Shown here: positions 13,470 through 26,500 of the stretch, piece after piece
Layout: each line of letters starts with the position of its first letter
Numbering within the stretch: position 1 is the stretch's first letter
Origin: Pycnopodia helianthoides
Lineage: Eukaryota > Echinodermata > Asteroidea > Forcipulatida > Asteriidae
NCBI GenBank assembly: GCA_032158295.1
Contig: CM063248.1
Location: 22,407,273 to 22,471,272 of the forward strand
Reading direction: 5' to 3'
Length of the DNA stretch: 64,000 nt
Program-made: the position numbers and the translations under genes
Notes under the pieces: generated by a model
Databases searched by the model: none
Told to the model about the DNA's origin: nothing
What the model saw: only the letters and a program-made list of their open reading frames with translations

Positions 13470-14567
13470 CCCTTTTCACATAATCTATGCAAAATCTCCC
13501 ATACTGTGCATGCATGGCAACTTTTTTAACTGTCATGACTGTTGACTGGAACTGTAATCACTCACAATGACACTGCTTTTTGCAGCAATTTCTTAACTCT
13601 ATCCATCATAGAAGTAGAGTGAAACAACAGACCTTATGCATTGACGCCATCACGCCACCATCTTAGAGGTAAAAAGATGACGTAACAATAGAAAATGGAC
13701 ATTTAAGTACGCGCGGTGCACACAATCAGCCAATGAGTAATCTTCTTTTGACCTCTAGCCGAGGGCGCCCTATTCAAATGAGGTCATGTGTATAATGTCT
13801 ATTTAAAATCAATCACAGAAGGAGACTGGCTACTGTGAGAAGACAAAAATCACTAACCTTTTTAATTTACAGCTGTTGGTGCCCTTCATTATATCACGCA
13901 TAATAAATGCTAAAACTCTCACTTCAAGTGGCATAATTAAACAAGAAAAAAATTATCTTTTTGCTAGTATCATAAATGCAAACCAGTGTTAAAAAGTCAT
14001 CTTGGTTTGACACAAAAAGACAGGAAAGTTGGCTTTAAAAACTGCTAGTGCCCATAAAAGCAAAACGTGTTGTAAATACGCACTAAAGTGCCCAAGCAGT
14101 ACCAGGGAAACCCACTTTGAAAACACTGGTGTGCATGATAAATACATGTAGGTTCCCAAGAAAATAAGACTATTTGTTACCCACTAAGTTTACTGTAAGA
14201 GTTCAGCCAATAGAACAATTTGTCATGTTGTTTCTTCAACACCGCCATTGGTAATACAAGTCAAACTACTACAATACCCAAAAAAAACTTTTCTAGGCGA
14301 AAAATCTCATACTTTTTCTGGCTTTTTCGGAGCCAGGTTTTTTGCCGTAAGAAAACATGCAAAACAAATACACAACGTAATTCCACTGGTAGCACTATCT
14401 ATTTAGCTGATATATCAGTTGATTGTTGGTTACCAGTGATTTGTGTAGTGTCATATTGGACAACGGCATGCTAAATCAGTCATGCATGATGACAACAAAA
14501 AACAATTAGTGCTCATAAAACTTGTAGCAAGGGACATTGGTTAATTTTTCATCGAGTGAAAAGGGCT
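13468..14567. repeat. Possible element bounded by a 12-bp inverted repeat
   Basis: AGCCCTTTTCAC at 13468-13479 is matched by GTGAAAAGGGCT at 14556-14567. The match does not extend further inward, and the flanks (TTAA outside the left end, TATA outside the right) give no clean target duplication. The interior has no recognisable coding sequence. The left end abuts the composite element, so one may have inserted beside or within the other. Confidence 0.3.
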
Positions 14568-14764
14568 ATAGTCCATGCATTTACTGTCCTGTGACAAAGA
14601 ATTATGCTCACATCTTTTAGTACTATTCTGAGAAGTGTAGGCTTTCTCCCTCTACGATGAATATATTTTGCACAAAGTATTTATTTAAAAGTTGTGTGGA
14701 AGCCACAACTTTTGTTTTCCTTTTTTTTTAAGTACAAGTTCTTTTTTCAAATTCTTACAAAATA

Positions 14765-15710
14765 ATATGCACTCATGAACAAGCAAACAAAATATAATCT
14801 TCTCAGTGAGTCAATAGAATACAAAGATTGAAAAGTAAATCCGGCTGATCTGTGTTTTGACCAAAGAGAATGATTTAAAACTTAAAGTAATTTCCTCCTT
14901 TGACAAGCCTTTCCACAAAGCTTCAAAATCTTTCCAAATCGGTTCTGTAAATTAACAGTCAAAAAACAGATGTTTCATTGTCTCCGCAAACTTGGAGCAG
15001 AAAGAGCAAGCATTGCTACTGATACTTTTCATTTTAAATAATCTCACATTAGTCATCAAACAATCCATATTGATTTTATATTGAAATATTCTTGTACTGA
15101 CCTCCTTACTACACATATAGGGCAGGGAATAGATGTTTTTCCATTCATCCTTCAAAATACCAAGCTATAAGTTGAATTTGGTCTGAGCAGTTGGCTGTAC
15201 AAGTATCCTTGAAATAGAAATCTTACAGATTTCTCTTGTAAAAGGACTTGCCCTTATATTAACAATGGGGGCTTGTTCCATTAACCAGCACAGAAAGACC
15301 GTGGGCAGTGTATATTCCTCGGGTAAAGCCTCCTCTCAGTGTCTGTTGCCACACCGAGGGACAGCTGAGATAAGTCCTCTCCATTTTAGAAATAGATTTT
15401 TGGACACCCCTCTGTCTATCCATGTATCAAATGGAACAAAGCTTCCGTCTTCCAGGAACAAGTCACTGACCATTATAATACTTTTAGAGTATAAACCTTC
15501 ATAAAAACAAGGAATATTATGAATGCAAACTCGTTGATTATGCCAGTTGCACTGTGAGTGAACCTCAATCTTATCATGTTGCATTAAATCTATATAGGAG
15601 TTAAACATATATCCTTGTAAAACATAGGAATATTTGTGGAAGCCACCACTTGATTTCATGAAAAACACAAGTTGATAACAATGTTGATCTGAATCATACA
15701 TTGTACACAT
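14765..15710 (-). mobile_element. L1/Tx1-like LINE, 3' end of reverse transcriptase ORF (broken)
   Basis: Minus-strand frames match the end of the second ORF of L1/Tx1-type non-LTR retrotransposons. At 15710-15336 the translation shows 'NIPCFYEGLYSKSIIMVSDL' followed by a KNLFLKWRGLISAVP segment, the region after the polymerase core. At 15155-14952 'DEWKNIYSLP', 'RIFQYKIN', 'TNVRLFKM' and 'ACSFCSKFAETMKHLFFDC' match the zinc-binding zf-RVT domain. Past the stop at the end of that frame, similarity continues as 'IWKDFEALWKGLSKEE' and, after a frameshift, 'IILFGQ'. At least two stops and frame changes interrupt it, and the polymerase catalytic part is missing, so it is a dead 5'-truncated copy. 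Confidence 0.75.
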
Positions 15711-17932
15711 AAAAATTCCTCAAGTTGTTCAATGATGTTCACTACTAAACTTTTAATAAAAGACTTTGTCACTGGTTTTCAATAGAAAGCATACAAACTG
15801 TCAAATCTTTGTGCATTATGAGTGACATACACATGTATATGAACATGTATGGCGCCCTCTACTGTCAGCTTTCTATACATTATTCACACCACATGGATGT
15901 CTGTGTAACGGCGTCAAGCCCTCCTACATGATGTTCTCTGAATAAGTCTATAGTTAACATTAACAAGCAGTAACAGGGAAAGGTGCATTTGAACAAACCT
16001 TCACACTTACATACTGTCAATTTTATATAAGCTTATGATTCATTTACATCTGTATGCCTAAATCAAATTAGTCAAGCAAAATTGCCTTCATGACATGAAC
16101 TTCTTTAGCAACATTTTGTTAATGTTGAATAAAAATGTGGTGGAATAAATAAACTCTGCAAACAATGAACTCTTTGGGGATTAGGATGTTGCACGTCTGT
16201 ACACCTGGTTCAAAAATCCAATCCTGAGTCTAACATGTGCTTTTCAGTTCTAGGTACATTATACCTTCTAAGTAATAGGCCTAACGTGGCTTTTACCAAC
16301 TCATGGTTTTCCTTGTACATCTATAACTAAACATTTCTTTGCTGTCTTCTCTACATAGTTATTTTGGGGCAAACCAGTTACAATACTGGTCAATTTGTGA
16401 GGATCCTATGGTTTCATCACCACAGAGAACAAAACTCTGATTTCATACATGTCAGTGATAAACATAAGAATTTGATCAGTTTGAACCAGATTGAATTTCA
16501 GTTGATTATAGACAGAGATTGAGATTCCTAAAGGATCCCCAATACAGCAATTCATTTCAGTAAGCAAAGGCTCATTTGTATCCAAACAGCAGCCTGACTT
16601 CGCAACCAATCCTACCTACACATTTGTACCTATTGTACTAATCTCATATCAGTAATCTTGACACAACAAGAGTATTTAATCTGGATGCATACTTTCTGGC
16701 TAATATCAATTGGATTATTTATCACCTACAGTAAAATTCACAGCAAAGTATCAGGAGATTAACAGATCAAGTATTCAGCAGGGTATTTTCTTTAAAGGGA
16801 ACATGATCTAAAATTTGTTCAATGTAAGTGAACAGAAATACTTCTCAGGAGTAGTCTCTGTGGTATTTGTAGAATATTATTTCTTGTCTTCTGTCTTATA
16901 AACTTAACAAGCTTACAATTTGACAACTATTATTCAACGGTCAATGCCAAGTTAGATAAACAATCCGGATAATTCATTATGAACTTCAAGTTGAACACAT
17001 ACAATTATTTCCAAAGGTTGTAGCTATCAAACAATGACCATGCATGAGTCATCGGTAATTTCATTCAATTTCAAGATGGAACCGGTCCGAAGAACACAAG
17101 TGTCTATTTATTTTGAGAGGCCCATCGATGTTTGTTTATAGAAGCCAGAGATATACCATGTTTTCCCTCTAAATGGACCACTATACAAACAATCTCTAAT
17201 ACTACTGGATCATCCAACTGATATCAAATGCTTTCAACTCCAAGTACATGTACATGTATGTAAGACTTACAAGTCAAATTTTCAACTGCTAAACCTTAAG
17301 GACAAGCTTTGGGTACAACCACCACACATAATTTGTCAAACAAGATCCATGTACCTGACAGTTAAAGATCTACTTGAACGAAAATGGCTTCAAGTGACAT
17401 TTTCTGAAATTCATTTAAAATATGTTCACTCAATAAGGAAAATGAGTTCACATGAGATTAAACAGATTTTAATTGTGTAAAACAATGATTTTGAATACCC
17501 TTCTCCGGTGCTTTTCACAAAGATTCGCGAAAAGCCCTGTTACGCCATCACTCATGTTACGTCATATGTGGGAGCTCCGTTTTGTATAGCCTCTTTGTGG
17601 CAGCATGGAGGTATAACAAAGCAAACTCCCACACATGACATCAAAGTATTGTCATTTTGTCGAATGCCATCAACTGCAGAAGTGTTTCTAGTTTTTCAAA
17701 ACCTGGAGGTTGGGGCCTGATTTTTTGACCAATAATTCAGAAAAAAAAATTAAAAAGTGTACAAATACCAAAATTGCATTTGAATGATAAACAAACACAT
17801 TATAAACAAATTTAAATTCTCCCGTAAAAAACAAATCGCTCAAGTAGCTGTTTAAGATGACAAAGCTGTAGGCAAGTTCAGCCCTAAAAATAACAGTATG
17901 CCTGGTTTGTTCAGCAATTAATAGTGACATCT
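15711..17932. other. AT-rich non-coding sequence, nothing recognised
   Basis: I see no supported gene or bounded repeat. A short TACATGTACATGTATG microsatellite lies near 17245-17262. Confidence 0.4.
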
Positions 17933-18097
17933 ATAGATGGATTGCAATACGCGTCATCGTCCGCCATCGTTGGTGAACTGTGCACGCGTGAAGAGCTATC
18001 ATTGGCTGAGAGTCGTGCGTAGCGCGTACATGCGTGCTTTTTTCCATCATTTTACATCAAATATGGCGGGCAATGACGCGTATTGCAATCCATCTAT
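17933..18097. mobile_element. 165-bp MITE with 35-bp terminal inverted repeats
   Basis: The left end starts ATAGATGGATTGCAATACGC at 17933, and the reverse complement of the right end matches it over 35 bases with two differences. The ends read 'TA, GATGGATTGC ... GCAATCCATC, TA', consistent with a TA target duplication as made by Tc1/mariner-type transposases, although the TA could belong to the repeat. It is far too short to encode a protein and is GC-richer than its surroundings. Confidence 0.75.
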
Positions 18098-21000
18098 TGG
18101 AGGTCAATGAGTGAGATCAACAAAAAACTGCATAATGTGACATTATAAAGCAATTTATACATGCAGCGTAAGCATACACTTTCTAAACCATAGGCAATGA
18201 ATAATGCAGTAAAACTTACAATAAAGCAAGTTTTATATAGTTTCATTCATTTACTTATTTAAATTATGTGTATTTTGGGAGACACGTTTCAACATCACAT
18301 TATTTTGTGTGAGTGTTGTATTATTGATTCAGGCTGGCTTTGTTAAAATTAGATGACTATCCATGAGGTGAATGGTATTATTCAGCTCTTTTCAGAGCCA
18401 ACACTTCTCAGAGAGATTATCACCCTGTGCTACCTCAAACCAAACTAACATTACATACTCAAATTAGTCGCAACAATTTTGAAAAAGCTATGGATATTGT
18501 AGAGTACTATGGTTAGGAATAGACAACACATGTGTAGGATGCTACAGCTTAAAGAGGATGACTCTACCATGGTGTGGCCAGACATCTGTATTACTGATAA
18601 GTAATGTGACCCAGCTTCTAAGTACAACAAGTTATTTGAAAACTTGGTTTCTGAGAATTATTTTGTTGTTAATCTTCTGAGTGTTGTGTTATTCTGTGAT
18701 TACATTATCAACTGTTATAACTGCATAAGGTTCTTACCCTATCTAACAGTTGTCAAAAGTCCTATAGTACAACTACAAGTCACCAAGACGATCTCCTGTT
18801 AATATATAACTACTCAAGTAGACCCTGAAGGCTTCATAGTGAAATTGTATATAGTGTAAAGTAAATGGAATAAATTTCCCTCATTTGAATCATTGTCATA
18901 TTTCCTGAAAAAAAGTTTCCTGATTGTCTCTAGACAAACTGATTTATGCAAATGATGTAACCACAAATTGAAGGTTTGTAGAATACAGGGACTAAACACC
19001 AAGGCATACACTTATGCTTAGTGAGTCATTCTGTTAATGTATAACTTCACAATTCATTGCAATCAGTACTTAAGAGAGGGTCACATGGATAAGTCTACAT
19101 CCATGTACACATCTGAGATCATAATGTCACCCGACCCTAGAGATTCACAGAGTCCACACCTCCACTTTGATCAAAAAAACTGTCTGGATGATTCAAAGTT
19201 TCAAAAAATTATCAAAAAAACATTTACATCTACCAAAAAATCAATTATTATCATTCTGACATAACATTTAAGATATTCATGGAGCTATAACAGAAAATTT
19301 AGTTTTTAAACTTGAGAGTGAAAACATGTGACTACATTTACGGCAAAGGAACTTTAAAATTATACAATGCACATGTCTTATTGTTATTCTGAATGTGTGA
19401 CTCATTTTCTTATACTAGTCATTTATTTATAAGGAGTCTGATTCACACCTGGGAAGGAATTACCTGTAACCTTCATTCAAGGCAAAAACCTACAAGTATT
19501 GAGAAGCATCTTCCAAACAAAGTAATAGCCTAATCACTCCAAAGCTTAGTCACAGGAATATTTGGCTCATGGCAAAATGGAACTTGGTCCCATTAGCTCT
19601 CACTGCTGAATGCAAAATCTATCTGTGTAGTATACTAACAATCAATTTTTTATGAGTTGATGTTGAAGTCAATAAACCAAATCTGAATGAAGTTAACTGT
19701 ACCTATTCTGAATACGCTATTTGATAGTTAAGCTCTGTACAAAACACACACCCATAATGCAGTTGCTATGTTCTTCCCTTGAAAAATATTAGCACTTTAT
19801 CAGGGACATTTTACAAATTAGCTAGACACTTCTTTAAAATTTGTGATTTCCTTGAAGGTATTTATTTAAATAAAAATTCAATGCAATTTTATTTATTTAA
19901 AAAAAATTAAACTCGTGATTTTTTAAAACAACTAAAAACTATCATCGGTACTGCTTGAATTACCACCTAATTAAATACTAATACACAAATTGTGTTTACA
20001 GAAAGATTTCTTTTTTGGACAAGTTAGACAATTTTTTGTAAAGAGTGAACTTACCCCAAAGCAACAGCAGTCGAAGCTACATGACTAGCTAATTACATAT
20101 TATGCATTCATGAACCAGTCACGATCAGTAAATACATCCTGAAACGAATCTGATAAAATTCCCAATCTCAACAGAAGATAATTCCAACTGACCAGTCCAC
20201 AATTCAACTCACGAAGAGAATTCTTGTGGAGATGAAGACATTATATTTGTGCAGTTGTCACATCCTATGAGGATACTGACAGTAGAGAGGGAGGAATTAA
20301 ACTAGAGTGGTCTTAGTTTCACTGCTCCTCAGGCAACCTACATGGCAATATGACCACACTGCAACCTCTCATGCTTAAAGGCATTCCAATTCCACAATCA
20401 ACAAAGTATTAATCAATCTTAAATACATGTATATTCGGCATCCCCACACCATCGACACAATTTATCAATCAAGGGTTGTACTGCAATTGGGCTTCTATAA
20501 ATGCACGTTGTCACCCACGTCATGTGATCAAATAAAAAACAGCGAGTAAGAAAAACGACGACATCTCACACGAATATTGATCGCCAACTGCAGACACATC
20601 TTGGGTAGCGTTGTGTATATCCAATTGGAGAGACACAGTTTTATGCTACCAGACCATGCCAAATTTATTACTGATCAACTGGCAGTGAGATGAGAATTTG
20701 CCATGCATGCTATACAAGCCTGTAGGTTGAATTCCTAATCTACATTAATGTCAATACATAACTAAGAGCCAATACAACCTTGTCCTTTCTCTATGGTACA
20801 ACCAACAACTGATTGTTGTTATTTTAATTACCTACCAGTAACTCATGGGATAGCATTCCCTGTGGTTGTAATCAATGATAAAATAGTGACTCTGTTCTTT
20901 GTCCTGGATTTATAGGACACACTGAAATTTGACAGCAGTGATCGACATCAACATTTCAATTAACAATCTATTCTGGGTTTTGGAAACTCACACTGACTGC

Positions 21001-21472
21001 TACATGTATTGTTTATAGTACAATATATACAGTTTATATGTGAATTGTGTACAGTTCATAGTAATTCTACATACGTACATTGTTATTGCGCCTTTGGTTG
21101 TTGTGAACATGCACTAATGTCCTTGAGTTTCAGAAATTGCCTTTTCCATGAATGGAAGCTGAGACTGATTTCCCAGTGGCATTAGGGATGGTTCAATCAT
21201 TTGCATGTTCTATACAGTCATGACAGTGCAAACAGTATTAACAACATTTGACTGTTCATTTCTCACTGTACTGAATACACTGGTTAAAAAATATATACTT
21301 AGCATAATTTTACAAAAAATTTGTAGATCTCTGTCTGCATAATATTTTCTTATTGATGACAAACATGCTTACTTTTTATGGTAATATTTAATATCTTCTT
21401 TTTTTAAATCATACAAAAATATCCCTTTTCTATTTTGTATCAACAATCTTTCTATGTGAAGTCAGCTGATCT
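18098..21472. other. AT-rich non-coding sequence, nothing recognised
   Basis: There are no supported genes. A consensus-like donor (GTAAGT) occurs on the minus strand near 20051, but the sequence before it is not convincingly coding. Confidence 0.35.
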
Positions 21473-21959
21473 GGGGAAGGGGTGTGGGCTTCAATCTCGC
21501 ACTGTACCATTAGATTGCATCATGAAATCATGAAGATATTCAAAGGGACACATTGCCTTTGGAGTGGGCACTATAGGCTATAAAATAGGCCATAAAAGAT
21601 GTAGAATATAACTATTCACACAAATATTCCTCGACATTGTGTAATTTTCCTTTTACTTCGTTAACTAACACGGTCCAACATTTTGTGGCATACAACATTT
21701 GGCTCTAACTGTACAAAATGGCAGACCGTTGTTTGGTTCACAAAGTAAAACGAAAACTACACAATGTCGAGGGATATTTGTGTGAATCATTATATTCTAC
21801 TTATAAAACATCTTTCAAACCATATTCATTTCATAAAAAATGCTTTTATAGCCTAAAGTGCCCAATCCAAAGGCAATGTATCCCTTTAAATATCTTCATG
21901 ATTTCATGATATGCAATCTAATGGTACAGTGCATGATTGAAGCCCACACCCCTTCCCCA
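21473..21959. mobile_element. Foldback element with ~220-bp arms
   Basis: The sequence from GGGGAAGGGGTGTGGGCTTC at 21473 recurs as an imperfect reverse complement ending at 21959, and the match continues inward for over 200 bp to about 21680 and 21750 (for example CACAAATATTCCTCGACATT against its partner AATGTCGAGGGATATTTGTG). Only a short loop lies between the arms. The arms differ at scattered sites, so the insertion is not recent. No transposase is encoded. Open frames inside the arms are incidental. Confidence 0.75.
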
Positions 21960-24900
21960 TCTTACTTACGTCAATGCAACATTTGTTCTTTATAGCATCT
22001 ACTTATTTTTTTTGACAGATCAAACTTAATGTAATGATTTAGAGGATAATGATGACCAAGTGCTGTGCCAATAGATAATGCATGAGAGCTGTCTTCTACA
22101 CAGGCTGACATGAGTTTGCTGTTCTACAGCCTTGCTACCATGGGTAGCCCACCATATCAATACCTCTCATCACTAAAGAAAGGAAGCACTGAAAAACAAC
22201 GCTGATTGGCTACCAAAATTACTACTCTGTGCGAATGCTTGTTAAAAACTTTAGAGGACTTGTAGGGTGCTTAGTACGCATGTGCCAAAACGCAAGTATT
22301 TTGATGCAATCCACTTCAAGTAAATTATGTTTTTACATGGTCACCCTGAAGTGCATACAGTTAAACATGTCACAAGATAAAAGAAGAATAAGAGGGGACC
22401 AGTTACTCAATTACTTTATGCTTTTTAGGGGGCTGTGACCATTTTGAGTGGATCGACCAAAGAACTAGTTAAAATTTCCAATATATTGGGATATTTTAAA
22501 GTCACAATTGAGTAAGGCATTCTAGGGGGTGGGGGGTGGGGGGTTGGAGCGCCAAGATTGTACACCACGAGGTTGGCTGTTTTAGTATTTCTCTAAGTCT
22601 GATATCAGAGTGGCAGAGTCAGTGCGTCAAACATGAATTGATAATGAACAAGGACACATGAGCACAAGTGAGTCATCTCCAAGATGTCCATCCTGATTCA
22701 CTGAGAAACATCTTATCCCGATTCAACAGGATATTCTTACATGAAGCATGATCATCACTTCATTCCATAATTCAACCAGTTATGCCCACTTTCTATCATT
22801 GATACAAATGTTCATGTAGTCGCTAATTTCACTATTGTGCTGGTACATGTAACTTAAGGAACTATTTTGAACACGATTGATTTTATGGGAAAGGACTCAT
22901 TTCAGTTAGCACACAAAGATGCAAAGTCACATTATAATGTGCCATGTTCACCCCGAGAAAACATGCCAACAAAACGTTTCAGGACTTTAAATGAAAACTT
23001 ACAAAAAATCCCCCTTCACCCTAGTATTCCTTCCTGCAATTTGAGAAAGATAGTTTACATGTATTACTTAGATCAGCTTGCAACATAAAGTCTAAATAAA
23101 CTGCTTTGCTACATGTACCCCCCTTTTTTATATCCCCTTTAACATTCACCAGGCTATGTGACGTATGAAATGAATTTCTCCCTGAAACAGAAGTAATACC
23201 AAGCAAAGAATTCCATTTCAATTTTGGTTCTAATCCAAGTTGGTGTTCTTTACAGGAGAACATCACCCTGAGGTATAAGATTTGTTGATTTAAGCAGGCA
23301 ACTACACCTCCAATCATCCATCCATCCATCTGAAGAAAAACATCACTTCTCATCATAGCTCCTTGACATCCAACACTCACCAGCGTATACAACTTAAGTG
23401 AGAAGCATTCTCAGTTACATTGACAAGGGAAAGTAGCGTGCTCTATAAAAATCAGACAGCACAAACCAAGAAAAAAAAATACTTACAACTAATGGTGTGC
23501 CAACATGTATTCTTACAACCTAGAAATTCCAGTTAGGCACTCTGCGAGATTGTTATCACCAAAGCAGCAAACTCAATGCAGATTTATTCTTCAGTAATTA
23601 TATACTGTATTTGAAAGTAAATGCACAATGAAGTATTTAACTCTAAATCCACAGAAGATTGGTAATTATCTCAGATGAGTAACTGCCTTAATTGACGTAT
23701 AATTGTAACCTTCAAAGTTATTTGCACTGTAAGCAAGATGCTCCTAGTAGCAAATACATTGTAGATTCCATCTTAATTGTTCCAAACATAGCATTTTGCC
23801 ATTGCAAGTTATTTACAAAAATACATATTTGTGTTCCCTTTTTGTTTTAGGTATATATTACGTATTGTGTTAGAAAAATCACTTCCCACAGAAATGGACA
23901 ACATCCTACATTTATATCTAAGAAGTTTGGAGGATTTAACACTTGGAATGGGATTTATTTATAAACATGTCAATACATGTGTTGCTCACCAAACAATATA
24001 AATGAAAGTGCAACCGAAAAAAAATATTTTGACCAGATGTTATTAACCACAAGAAATATAAGTAAAAAATATATAAGAATGTTCATCTGCGTTGAAGAAG
24101 ATTTACCTTTGGCTGCTGTGTCCATCCTGTGTAACCCATCATGTGAAAATGAAACAAGAACCAGGCAAGATTCAACCCCAATGTCACATGTAACCCTCCT
24201 GTCTAAACTTCACAGATCCAACAAAAAGCTTAGCATTAACTTTCTTCAAATTCTGTCACAGTTCTGAAAACTCAGCCCAGGGTTCTCTCTACTTGTATAC
24301 TGATCTCCACCTCATTCTGATATCCAATTACACCTCACATCCCGTACAACAGTGACTCACAAATCTCAAAATAATCCATTAGTTTATGGTTAGCGCAACT
24401 CTTTTAGCAGTTCTGTAACTGACCCAGCTCACGTTGTAAAAATTCACTCCCTCGTTTCAGTCCTCTGAGATTGTAAAACATTTTATGGCGACAGGATTTC
24501 TTGCATGAGTTGAAGGAATTACACATCAATGTGTGAAACAAGTTTCAGATTTCCATAATTTTTGTGACCTTTTCTTAGGAAGCAGAGCTAAGATAACAGA
24601 ATACACGATGAAAACAGATCTGGAATCTTGAACTGCATGTAAGACTTTGAGAGCGCTGGGACCTCAAGCAAAAAACATGGCTGAAGTAACAAGAGTAGTG
24701 AATGAACACAGCCCCGTTGTTACAAATAGTGAAATCTAGAATCATGCATTCCTGCAACCAGCTGGTCCTTGCTCTTTTCTTCTGGTGCAACCTGGGGATG
24801 TACCAAATATATCTGGCACATCTAAAGTGTATCTTAACTCAGCAATGTCTTGAGACCATAAGCATTAATGAAGCTTCACCCCTTCACTAAAGGTCATCAA

Positions 24901-24960
24901 GTGCCAATGGTGCTAGTCATTTTGCCTCGTCTAGCCATAGCCGATTGCCGCCAGCCTTCA
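21960..24960. other. Non-coding sequence with a G-rich tract
   Basis: I recognise no gene. At 22525-22547 there is a strand-asymmetric run of G blocks (5, 6 and 6 G separated by single T, then GG), which could form a G-quadruplex. The rest is AT-rich sequence without bounded repeats. Confidence 0.4.
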
Positions 24961-24997
24961 TGGATTACTAGTTTAGTGCGCCCCTTTGCTGTACAGG

Positions 24998-25300
24998 TGC
25001 TTTATTAAGGGGGAAGGTTATCATTACAGTTCTCTACAGCGGGAGAAGGGAAGACATGGATGTCTAAGCTTTCCATTAGGTATACTGGACCTTCAGGTGT
25101 TGAGAGGGTACAGCTGCTATTTACTAATCAACCAGACCTTGTTGTTGAAAATGTTTGTAGAAAACCAAGGAGTAATTATTACACATTACAAGAAGCTGTA
25201 AACGACATTGTCTTCATCTCAAGAAACTCACATCCCAAAGATGAGATTGAAAGTGATGACCACTCAGACTCAGTACATGTATTAGATATATATTATTAGT
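24998..25300 (+). other. Unidentified open frame of about 100 codons
   Basis: From a stop near 25007 to a TAG at 25297 one plus-strand frame is open. It contains a methionine at 25060 and a protein-like composition: 'STAGEGKTWMSKL' early, 'RVQLLFTNQPDLVVENVCRK' in the middle and an acidic stretch 'DEIESDDHSD' near the end. I do not recognise a family. It may be a decayed exon, part of an old transposable element, or chance. No splice sites or promoter support it. Confidence 0.2.
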
Positions 25301-25474
25301 CATTGACCTTAAATTGAACAACAGTTTATGGATTTTTAAATCTGGGCTTACCAGGCCTTAAAACTTCTTGTGCTTTTGTAGATCACTTTTTTAGTCCTGC
25401 CCTGTATCGCTTGTGTTATCCTTGCATATTTTCTGTTTATTTGTCTACCATGTATTTTCTTAGTGTTTTGCCCC

Positions 25475-25822
25475 TCAAAAAAATCACTTGTACACTTTCG
25501 GTAACAGCTCAAAATCAGTGTCCACATTTTGTGTGATTAAACATACGCATGAACAAACAAACCTGTGAAAGTTTGAGCTCAATTGGTCATCGAGGTCACA
25601 AGAAAATAGTGAAAAGAGCTCTTATGTGTTTTCTGTTTTTTCAAATTATCGCGCGCGATAATTACTATTGTTTTACTCGTTTCTCAAAAACGATAGCATT
25701 TTAGACAGAAATATTTTAAGGAACCCTTTCTACCATTACTTACTTTGAATCATGTAAGTTATGTGTGAATCTGTGAACATTGTGTTTTTCGATCTTACCA
25801 ATAGTGTACAGGGCCTTTAACT
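25475..25822. mobile_element. Divergent copy of the TTTAAAG..CACTGGACAC MITE family
   Basis: The right end, TTACCAATAGTGTACAGGGCC then TTTAA, resembles the right end of the clearer copy at 53790-54180. The interior shares 'AACAAACCTGTGAAAGTTTGAGCTCAATTGGTC', split here only for comparison with AACAAACCTGTGGAAATTTG in that copy, and both have a self-complementary centre (here ATTATCGCGCGCGATAAT). The left end is poorly preserved. Non-autonomous. Confidence 0.55.
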
Positions 25823-26329
25823 CAATTTGTTCACAATTTTAAGTTAAAGCTCTGAAATGACTCACACACTTTACATACAAATACATGTATTGTGCGTTAT
25901 TAGGTAAATGAAAGCACTTTGACATGCATCATCAGCCCTATTGTCTATAGTCTCAAGACCCAAGTATGTTAAAACAGATATTTGAGCTCACTGCCTGGGT
26001 TAAGGTGCATTAAGAGCCTGCTACATCTTTGGGTTATGACAGGGATTGAAGATTAACTCAATGCATGGTCAAAGCATGGTCAAAGTAAGGAAGCTTTTTG
26101 TCAGCAAACTAATGCAAAGCTTCAGGTGTTTAAAGCAGGCCTTACGTGGCCAATGTTAGTCTTTGAAAGTCTATCCACACATGTGTATATAATAAGCCCC
26201 CCCCCCCCAGTAAAAAATAGTTGCTTTTTGACATGTGTGATGCTAAACTTAGACTGTTGAAACTACTGCAAAGTGAAGGCACACAAAACAAGAAACAATA
26301 ATAAACCATGTCTATGAGGTCAACCTTTA

Positions 26330-26500
26330 CTCCTGGTTGGTCTCTGTTCCCAGAGATCAACAAGGCAGAGTAGTAAGATTCTGGAGCCCTCACCTATGAC
26401 TAAAACTCTATAATGACTAAGGATTATGGTAATTGTACATTCTCTGCTGTTGCTCCCATGGCCATGATTTGGAATGATCTTCCATTAAACCGTCACCGTT
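26330..26500 (+). mobile_element. CR1/L2-like LINE remnant, ORF2 C-terminus
   Basis: A plus-strand frame at about 26350-26400 gives 'STRQSSKILEPSPMTKTL'; after two stops and a frame change, 26420-26495 gives 'DYGNCTFSAVAPMAMIWNDL' and then P. This matches the conserved 'LRSS....L..P..KT...G.RAFS.AAP.LWN.LP' end of CR1/L2-clade reverse transcriptase proteins. It is a short, dead fragment; nothing more of the LINE is recognisable upstream. Confidence 0.6.

Noticed and set aside
20041..20110. Minus-strand GTAAGT donor near 20051 as evidence of an exon
   Set aside because: The upstream sequence has stops in the relevant frames and no matching acceptor or protein similarity.
26190..26215. Poly-C run (also G runs at 12762, 35829 and 57766) considered as meaningful signals
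   Set aside because: Homopolymers of 10-12 bases are common at repeat edges and are error-prone in assemblies.
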